NCBI GenBank assembly: GCA_032988165.1
Contig: JANTQF010000044.1
Span: 1-64,000 of the forward strand
Source: Emmonsiellopsis sp. PD_33
Taxonomy: Eukaryota; Ascomycota; Eurotiomycetes; Onygenales; Ajellomycetaceae
Length of the DNA stretch: 64,000 nucleotides
Direction of reading: 5' to 3'
The notes under the pieces were generated by a model. It was given only the letters and a program-made list of their open reading frames with translations, searched no databases and was not told the DNA's origin. A program made the position numbers and the translations under genes. Below, one piece after another: positions 56,021 through 64,000 of the stretch (its first letter is position 1; each line of letters opens with the position of its first letter).

Positions 56021-57388
56021 ATGCATTTCAAGGTGCTATCTGCCTCATTGCTGGCGGTTCCGGCGCTGGCTCTACCCCACACCACCACTGGGCTAAATGA
56101 CTGTCAGTATTGATTATCATTTTCCATGTTATGCGTTTTAGTTTAGCCTCAGAGTTTAAGGTAGTTGGATGACGAAGGTGGAAAAAAGAAAATGTGGTCG
56201 ATAATGCAGAATATGAAGAAATAGCAAATCGACATTTTACCCACGAAGAAGAACCCCCACTAACCTCTAGATAAAATAGTGAGCAAAAGACAATGCGCAG
56301 CCCCTGGTGCTGGCTCCCCTGACCCGGTGTTAAACGACCCCTTCACCACCGCGGACGGCACACCCGTAACTTCAGCTGCTGAATTCGAATGCCGTCAGTC
56401 CGAGCTCCTGTCCCTCTTCGCACAACAAGAGCTAGGGGAGAAACTCGAAGCAGAATCCGTGACAGCCACCGCATCTGGCGACGGCCTGGACATCTCCGTT
56501 TCTGCCGGCGGCAAGTCGATTGATTTCTCGGTCAGCATCAGCTACCCATCCGGTGGAACGGAGCCGTACCCGGCTATCATAGCCTACGGCGCGGCCAGCA
56601 TCCCCGTGCCCGCTGGGGTTGCCACCATTACGTTCAACAATGACGAAATCGGGGCCCAGCAAAACACAGGAAGCCGTGGACAGGGCAAATACTTCGATCT
56701 GTACGGCAGCAGTGCGACGGCATCCGCTATCACGGCGTGGGCATGGGGCGTTAGTCGTATTATTGACGCGATCGAAGCTACTCCCGATTCGCGCATCAAC
56801 CCGGCAAAAATTGGAGTGACGGGCTGCTCACGGAACGGAAAGGGTGCCCTTGCTGCTGGTGCGCTGGACAGCCGTGTTGCCCTGACACTGCCACAGGAGT
56901 CTGGCTCCGGCGGCTCCGCCTGCTGGCGCTTGTCTGACGACCAAAAGGCCCGCGGTATCAACGTGCAGACCGCATCACAGATCATTACGGAGAATGTCTG
57001 GTTCTCGACCTCTTTCGAACAATATGTGAACGACGTCACTCAGCTGCCATTTGACCACCATCTGCTGGCTGGTCTCGTCGCTCCACGGGGCCTGTACGTG
57101 ATCGAGAATACAGACATGGAATGGCTTGGCAATGAGAGCTGCTATGGATGCATGGTCGCCGCACACAAAATCTGGGAGGCGTTGGGCGTGCCGGACAACA
57201 TGGGCTTCTCGCAGGTTGGAGGCCACAACCACTGCCAATTCCCCAGCTCTCAACAACCCGAGTTGGAGGCGTTCGTGACCAAGTTTTTGCTTGATGGAGA
57301 CTCAGACACCGCTATCCTCAAGACCGATGGAAGCTTCACATTTGACGAGGCCAAATGGACCCCATGGGAGGTCCCAACCTTGGCGTAA
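56021..57388 (+). CDS. Glucuronoyl esterase (CE15, 4-O-methyl-glucuronoyl methylesterase)
   Basis: Exons 56021-56102 and 56280-57388 (intron GTCAGT...AATAG, 177 bp) give a 396-residue precursor. A signal peptide (about 1-18, ALPHTTTG after it) and a Lys-Arg pair (LSKRQCAAPG) suggest secretion and Kex2-type trimming to a Gln-Cys N terminus. The CE15 triad is present: S211 in VTGCSRNGKGAL, E234 in LTLPQESGSGG and H343/H345 in GGHNHCQFP. There is no cellulose-binding module. The enzyme class cleaves ester bonds between lignin alcohols and glucuronoyl side chains of xylan outside the cell. Length matches single-domain family members. The N-terminal splice was fixed by frame and by restoring the SKRQC sequence. 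Confidence 0.93.
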
Positions 57389-58454
57389 GGGGCTGTTTGA
57401 TACTCGTATGAAGTCATGAAGGATAGATCGGGGTGTGCTGTGTGGCGGGTGGGTTGATATCTCGACACAGTGCAGTATATACATGCGTATTGTCTGCGAG
57501 TCTATGTACATACATAGGGTTATTCTCATTTTTCTCCAGCTGGAATCAAAATGGATCTGATTTATTATCCAGTTCGTTTTTGGGTCTATGTTCTTCTCTC
57601 GGTTGAAGTTCGGGTCATTGTTTCGTAGTTAAGCGCCCGTAATCAGCTCAGTATGAGTTCTGTCGTGGAAAACGGGTCCGTTGCCAGAGATGAAGTTGAA
57701 GTTGTTGACAATGTCGTTGAGTCGGACATTTAATTTCCACGTCCGCGACAGCCTTCGTGCACGGCCATCGCGTGTCTCAGCACAACTTGAATTGCTTTTG
57801 TCCTCTCTCTCAACCATCTCCTCACGCCACTTTTGTATGAGGACGACAACGTGGTGAAAACAACCATTTCTCTTTGTCTAAATGCAGGTTGAATATGGTC
57901 GATTTTGCCGCCCTCTGCTTGGCAGGTCATGTCCTCCTGCAGAAGTTTGACCGGTGCCAGTGTATCTCCAAGAAAACCCGAGTCTTATATCAATGGAATT
58001 CCCAGAACTTTATGGAATGAATATCCTTGAGATATGGCTTTCATGGTCTGTCTCCCTTGGAGATATTCTGCCTGCTGTTTCCCCTTTTTCTCTCCTGGCA
58101 ATTTATTCCTGCCAGCTTCCCCTGGTTACCGGGACACGAATGTTCCTGCTCACGGCATCTGGATTTATTATCTCTTTTGTCGGGATATAATCATGGAAAG
58201 ACGGATCAGTGCGGCGTCCCTGCTTCAGCTTGGGTTTCTCTATTCATCCACGAGCAGACAAACTGGACAAGTGTCTCTTCTCCCGCGTCCGAGTCCTGGA
58301 TCGATTCGACCAGACGATTATCCACTGCATCTTATCATTCTGCTGCATTATTTATTTATATATTTGCATATTTCTTGGCCGAATACCCGACCCTCTTTGA
58401 GCTTAATCCGACTCCCCGCAAGTTCAAACGAAAACAAACTCCTTATTCGGCTCC
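57389..58454. other. Intergenic region
   Basis: 3' flank of the esterase and promoter of the APH-like gene; no gene supported. Overlapping plus-strand open frames at 57954-58534 run into the next gene out of frame and are not believed. Confidence 0.5.
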
Positions 58455-60152
58455 ATGGATGTAAACGCCCTGGCTCTAGGGGAATCTGCTCAAGATACTT
58501 GGCACTGGACTATAGTAGCGCGAAACTCCAATGAAACGGGCGAAATCTGCATGTTGGTAGACAAATGTCGAGGTACCGGAAGATCCACTATAGTTGAAAT
58601 ATGTCCAGGCGCTCACAACCTTGTCTACCGCATGAGATGGGACGACGGGATAGAGGACTGGGCAATCCGTTTTCCCGTTCCAGGAAAGTCGCAGTTTACG
58701 GACGAGAAGGTCATCAACGAAGTTAGGTTGCTGAAATTGCTCAAAAAACATACCAGCATACCTGTGCCGCATGTTTATGAGTATGATCTGGACGAGTCAA
58801 ATCCAACTACTCTCGGGGCATATATCATCACGAACTGGATGGAAGGAACAAAACTGGAGGACGTTCTGGATGCCAAAGGCCTCAATGATCGTCGTCGTAT
58901 GACCCCCCACGGCAAAGCGATGCTGAAGTGGATATACGTACAAGTCGCCAAATTATACCTGGACCTTTGGGCGCTCGACTTTGATGCGATTGGCAGTCCC
59001 AGACTGAGCCAGACAGGAGAGATAGAAGTCGTTTCAAGGCCACTAACTCTATACATGAACCAGCTGCTAAGGTTTTATGGTATTAATGAGAGGGGGCTAC
59101 CGAAACAGAGCCGGACCTATGCTAGCTCCACGGACTTCATCTTCAAAATGATTGAGCTACTACACCTTCAAATGATTGCCCAACGCAATAGCATAAGGGA
59201 CGCGCCTGACGGTAGGGAAAAGTTTACCGTTCGTACGATGATGGACACCATCGCAATGAGTTTCATTCGCCTTTCGGGCGACAACTATGGTCCTTTCAAA
59301 CTCTTTGGGGACGATTTACGCCCGTCGAATATCCTCGTACATCCAGAAAATCTGACGATCACGGGGGTTATCGACTGGGAATTTACCTATTCCGCTCCTT
59401 CAAGTTTTGCAGGGAGCCCTCCCTGGTGGTTGATACCGTATCCAATCGAGGTCTTGGAAGAGATTGGAACAAGGAGATTCTTGACCGCGTACGTGAGGAG
59501 AGCGAATCTGTTCATTGCGGCGGTGGAACGAAACGAGCGGGAGCGTGGGACAAATTTGGAAGGGGACCGTCGCCTTTCAATTAAGATGCGGAAATCCCTT
59601 GAAAATATGAGTTGCTGGTTCAACTTTGCCTGCCGCATGGGCTCCAAGGCAGATATCCTATACTGGAAGCTACTCGACCCGTATTGCTGGGGTTCGTTTG
59701 CCGATACCCATCAGGAACGGATGCGCAGGTTCCTTAAGGTTCCTTTGAGACGCTACATGATCATTGAACGAGAGGAGTTCATCGTTAGAAAACTCGACCA
59801 GGTTCATGATTACAACCGGGCTCTCAGGAGAACAACGAATATGAGATATGAGATTGAAGAACCTCTCAGCGATGGAACTACCGATGTACGTGTAGATCGA
59901 CCAACACAGCCCCTGCTTCTCCATTTGGAGGGAGAGAAATTTGTTATATCAAACTAACATCAATATCTAGACGAATGATGAGGATGGCGAATCCACCCCT
60001 CCAATTTTCAACACGAATCTCTGGGGTGTAAGTATTTCCCTCTGGCCATGATATGATTTACGACTTCCTAACCAAAAGAAATCTTATCATCAAGCCTCGC
60101 CGAGCTAGAAATGTACCGCGAGACCGCAGATTATTCCGGCACGTTCGCGTGA
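58455..60152 (+). CDS. APH-type phosphotransferase (kinase-like) protein
   Basis: The main exon starts at ATG 58455. Two ends are possible. Unspliced, the frame stays open to 59957 (500 residues). A consensus donor (GTACGT at 59886), a CTAAC branch-like site and an acceptor TCTAG at 59970, followed by a second intron (60026-60078), give 519 residues ending at 60152. I prefer the spliced form. The protein is of the fungal aminoglycoside-phosphotransferase/choline-kinase-like type. It shows LVYRMRWDDG and DWAIRFPVP (N-lobe), AYIITNWMEGTKLEDV (hinge), GDDLRPSNILVHPENLTITG (catalytic loop) and VIDWEF (metal Asp). The catalytic loop has Gly-Asp-Asp where HGD is usual, but Asp and Asn are kept. Substrate unknown; antibiotic resistance should not be assumed. 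Confidence 0.82.
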
Positions 60153-61490
60153 GAAATGCAGGTGTGCAGGTAAGTTAGGTGCTGAATATTTGGACTCGCT
60201 TTCGTCACCAAGATAATTTCCACTTTCTATTCTCAGACCCGAGTATCTAACGCTTCCTGGCATCGTCGTAGGTCGGTCCAAGTACGCTCATAAGTTCCGA
60301 ACCAAAGGACTTCCTTTGGACCGCGTTAATGGTTGGATCAGTTGCTTATTTTGTCTTTTCGGTTGGGAGACGGTATCGTTGATGGGGATAGATGGTAGGT
60401 TGAAAATGGGTGGTTTGTATTGCATTATTGTTATTATGTCGGAGTTTTATTTTCAATAAAATGGCTGCTCCCACATCCAGGGTAGGGAGTGAGCGGGTTG
60501 GTTGGTTGGTTGGTTGGTTGGTTATGTGGTATTTGCTTGTTTTATATCTTTCCCCGTCCCCCTTTTTCTTCATTAGCAAAGGCACCCCCTTCGTTATAGT
60601 TTAGTCTCTTCTATCAGTTTTTTGTTTCCTATTACGCATACACACAGATAGATACAGAAGTTAATAAAAAAACAACCGACTCTCTTCCCCATTCAGAGGC
60701 CGAGAGAGGGATGAGGGCGAGGGGAGCGGAATGGATAAAATAAATAAATATCATACGAAAATGTCAAGCCTCCCCGAATTTCTCCTCCGTACGTTTTGTC
60801 CCTGGAATATAGATTTAAGATAGATAAATAGGTAGATAAGCGGGGGTGGGAACTATATACACGCCATGTTGCTTGGATGTTGGAGCTTTCGAGGTTTAGG
60901 GTGGGATGGGAGGTAGGATTTGGTTGGTTAAGATATTTTAGAATGCTTAGGTTTAATAGAGGGAGAGGAATATAGAGGTAGAGATAGTGGGCAGTGTGGT
61001 ACATAGTCTGGTATAGAGGTAGATAGATACTCATAGTTTACATATATTGAATCGATAGCAGCACGGCGACGGCCACGGCCAAGCCAACCAAGCACACAGT
61101 AAGTTAAGCAAGAAAAAAAGGAAATCAAAAATGCCAGAGAAAAACCAGACAGACAGACAGACAAAAAACAAAATAAACATTTCATATAGGCTTACATACA
61201 CATATCCATGACTTGCTCATTAATAGTTTAAAAATGGGAATAAAGAAAATGGGGATAAGTAAGAACCAAACCAAGCCAAACCAAACCAAACCAGAGAGAT
61301 GAACATAAGAAAGAAAGGGGAAATGGGTGAAAAAGTGTGGGGTAGGAGCCAAGTATTGACGGGTCTAATCAATACTTCCAACTCGTGATATCCTCCTGCC
61401 CACCGCCCTACGCTTGATTCTACTATAGGGGTAGGCAGTATAGCAAAGTAAAGACTCGCGTCTGCATGCATATTTCTCATCGCTCATCGT
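60153..61490. other. Convergent 3' region with simple repeats
   Basis: No gene seen. Simple repeats: GGTT units near 60496-60523, AGAC units near 61147-61163 and AAACC units near 61264-61293. Minus-strand open frames here are short and featureless. Much of the right half may be 3' UTR of the ribonucleotide reductase gene. Confidence 0.5.
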
Positions 61491-64000
61491 CTAACCACTG
61501 CACATCACGCAGGATTCTGGGTTATCAATGCTGCCTATAAGGGGAAGGATATATTAGCATACCATCCGACAAGAAAGTAGACTGATCTGTCGATCTAGAT
61601 ACTTATCGACAGGGGAACTTACAAGCAATAACCTTGGAAGAATAAATATCATCCTCGCTCTCCCCCTTGGCGGGTTCTTCATTTTCATCACCCTTGGATT
61701 CCTTGGTTCCATTGGGAGCTCCATTCTCCTGCTCGACCTTTTGAACTGGTTTGGCAGGGGCTGGTGCAGCGGGAAGCTCAGATGCGGCCTTACCATTGGC
61801 ACCAGCCGCTTGGCCGTTGGACTGTATTTGGTCATACATTGGCCGGGGAACGGCAGAGTATGTGCTAGCGTAGCTCGAAGAGACACCAGCCCGTTTCTTC
61901 AAGGCACCGTTGGAGCGTGCAACGTTGGTGTCAGCAACCTTGAGCTGTTCTTGGTCGACGGTGAACTGAATAGGAGCAGAGGCAGCCATGGTACGGAGAT
62001 AGTACATGCCGGTCTTCAACCCGAGCTTCCAGCCCGTGAAGTGCATGCTGGTGATCTTGCCCATGGTTGGTTCCTTCAAGTGGATGTTGAGAGATTGGGA
62101 CTGATCGATGTAGGCGCCTCGATCAGCGGCCATCTGAACGATGGTTCGCTGGGAGATCTCCCACACAGTCTTGTAGAGTGCCTTGATGTCATCTGGAATG
62201 TTGGGGACGTTTTGGATGGAACCGCCATCGGCAATGATACGGTTCTTCATGTTGTCGGACCACAGTCCCAAGTCCACAAGATCCTTCAGCAGCCATGGGT
62301 TGACAACTTGGAACTCCCCCGCAAGGACGCGGCGCGAGTAGATGTTGGATGTGTAAGGCTCGAAGCACTCGTTGAATCCAAGAATCTGACTGGTACTGGC
62401 AGTGGGCATAGGGGCAACGAGAAGACTGTTGCGAACGCCGTGCTTGGCAATCTCCTCCTTCAAAGGCGCCCAGTCCCAAAGGTCGGTTGGCGTGACATTC
62501 CACATGTCATACTGAAGAATGCCCTGCGACACCGGAGAATCTTTATAGCTCGAATATGGGCCCTCAACCTTAGCCAACTCGCAGGAAGCGGTCAAACTAG
62601 CGTGGTAGATAGTCTCGAAGATCTGGATGTTCAATTGCTTGGCTTCAGGGGAATCGAATGGAAGTCGTAGCGCGAGGAAAGCATCGGCCAGACCTTGAAC
62701 ACCAACAGCAATAGGGCGATGGCGGAAATTGCTTCTTCGAGCCTCCTCAACAGGATAATAGTTTCCGTCGATGATCTTGTTCAAATTGCGAACGACAACT
62801 TGGGTAACTTCATGAAGCTTGCCAAAGTCATACTCGCCACGAACAGCATCCACATAGGTAGGTAGAGCGAGGGAAGCCAGGTTGCAGACAGCAACCTCAT
62901 CAGGAGAGGTATACTCGATAATTTCAGTGCACAGGTTAGAGCTTCGGATAGTTCCCAGGTTCTTTTGGTTGCTCTTCCGGTTACAGGCGTCTTTGTAGAG
63001 CATGAATGGGTTACCAGTCTCCGTCTGAGCTTCGAGGATGGCATACCAGAGCTTCTGCGCTTTGATGGTCTTTTGTCCTCTGCCTTCCTGTTCGTACCTA
63101 TACCACGAGCCAAGTTAGTCACCAGTACATAATAGGATTCAGCCAGGGTAACATACTTCTCATAAAGAGCCTCGAACTCGTCGCCATAGACATCCGCCAA
63201 GCCAGGCGCTTCGTTGGGGCAGAAGAGGGTCCAGTCACCATTCTTCTCAACGCGCTTCATGAATAGATCTGGGGTCCAGAGAGCAAGGAAAAGATCACGA
63301 GCGCGAACCTCTTCCTTTCCATGATTTTTGCGGAGATCCAGGAATTCAAAAATATCGGTGTGCCATGGCTCAAGGTAGATAGCAAAGGCACCTGGGCGCT
63401 TGTTTCCACCTTGATCAACGTATCTAGCGGTGTTGTTGAAAACTCGGAGCATAGGAACAATTCCGTTTGAGGAACCGTTGGTACCAGCGATGTAAGAACC
63501 GGTTCCACGGATGCGGTGGATGTTGAGACCAATTCCACCAGCGGTCTTCGAAATCAAGGCACAAGTCTTCAGGGTGTCGTAGATGCCCTCAATGCTATCC
63601 TCCTTCATGTCGATGAGGAAACAAGAGGCCATCTGGGGCTGGGGAGTACCAGCGTTGAAAAGGGTAGGAGAAGCATGTGTGAAGTATTTTTGCGACATCA
63701 GGTTGTATGTTTCGATAACTCTCTCCACATCGTCTCCGTGAATTCCAACAGCAACCCGCATTATCATGTGCTGGGGACGCTCAGCAACCTTGCCATTTAC
63801 CCGAAGCAAATAGGATCGCTCAAGGGTCTTGAAACCAAAGTATTGGTAGTTGAAGTCACGGTCATAGACAATGGCGGAGTTGAGCTCCTCGGAGTGTTTC
63901 ATCACGATCTCATACGTGGTATTGGATATCATGGGGGCATCCCGGCCGTTCTTGGGGTTCTTGTAGTGGTATAGTTCGTCAATGACCGAAGAAAATTGCT
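61491..64000 (-). CDS. Ribonucleoside-diphosphate reductase large subunit (5' part outside window)
   Basis: Three exons are in the window: 63157 to beyond 64000, 61623-63097 and 61491-61534; the start lies past the right edge. The protein reduces ribonucleotides to deoxyribonucleotides in the cytosol together with the small radical subunit. The substrate-site cysteine is in QMASCFLI, the central set in SNLCTEIIEYT (Asn, Cys, Glu) with the partner Cys in AVCNLASLALP, and the barrel and flavin-free radical path regions read cleanly (TAGGIGLNIHRIRGTG, GNKRPGAFAIYLEPWH). A low-complexity Ala/Pro/Glu-rich linker leads to the last exon, which supplies the redox-shuttle tail ESCVMCSG. The last intron (GTAAGT...TATAG) is needed to reach this CxxC. 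Essential single-copy housekeeping gene in most fungi. I expect the ATP-cone domain outside the window. Confidence 0.96.

Noticed and set aside
58455..60152. Reading the APH-type gene as an antibiotic-resistance gene
   Set aside because: Fungal genomes carry many APH-fold kinases of unknown substrate; nothing here points to a drug.
61741..62670. 309-codon open frame on the plus strand
   Set aside because: Exact antisense of the conserved ribonucleotide reductase coding sequence; a shadow frame.
1..64000. tRNA, rRNA or CRISPR-like arrays
   Set aside because: I saw no tRNA-like box B sequence in a folding context and no regularly spaced repeats; this was by eye, not exhaustive.

Overview
The window is chromosomal DNA of a filamentous ascomycete (Pezizomycotina, probably a Eurotiomycete). 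The evidence is many short GT-AG introns of about 45-110 bp, long gene-poor spacers with pyrimidine tracts, a highly reducing polyketide synthase (PKS), an Asp f 7-like wall protein, a CE15 glucuronoyl esterase, ankyrin and NLR-effector-like proteins, and a cut-and-paste transposon eroded in the way repeat-induced point mutation (RIP) leaves such elements. Placement below subphylum is inference.

Layout. 1-3 kb has no supportable gene. 3.1-6.6 kb is a dead Tc1/mariner-type element with 103-bp terminal inverted repeats and TA target duplications. 7-12.7 kb holds a degenerate Ras-like GTPase, a nucleoside-phosphorylase-domain protein with an unknown C-terminal domain, and a PLP-enzyme-like protein with a Cys-rich tail. 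14-21 kb holds a medium-chain reductase, an ankyrin-vWA protein and a shorter ankyrin paralogue. 21-24 kb is a tyrosinase that appears fused to a galectin-like domain. 24.6-35.4 kb holds a GATase-like gene, an alpha/beta hydrolase and a 2,373-residue highly reducing PKS, all on the + strand. A broken copy of the end of the GATase-like gene lies beyond the PKS at 35.7-36.2 kb, so the hydrolase-PKS pair sits between two copies of one block.

36-51 kb holds a small zinc-ribbon protein, a CFEM-like membrane protein, an aldo/keto reductase, a secreted double-psi beta-barrel protein and a probable pseudogene that fuses a PTH11/SAT4-type membrane domain to a fucose-permease-type transporter. 51-56 kb is gene-poor. 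56-64 kb holds a CE15 esterase, an APH-like kinase and the 3' part of the ribonucleotide reductase large subunit, a housekeeping gene that suggests the accessory region ends here.

The HR-PKS has no release domain and the adjacent hydrolase is a natural candidate to release or transfer its product. The reductase (14 kb), the PLP-like protein (11 kb) and the tyrosinase (22 kb) could be tailoring partners, but membership is inference from proximity. I see no cluster transcription factor, P450 or transporter next to the PKS. Exon boundaries were worked out by eye from splice consensus and reading frame. Where a junction is uncertain the entry says so.
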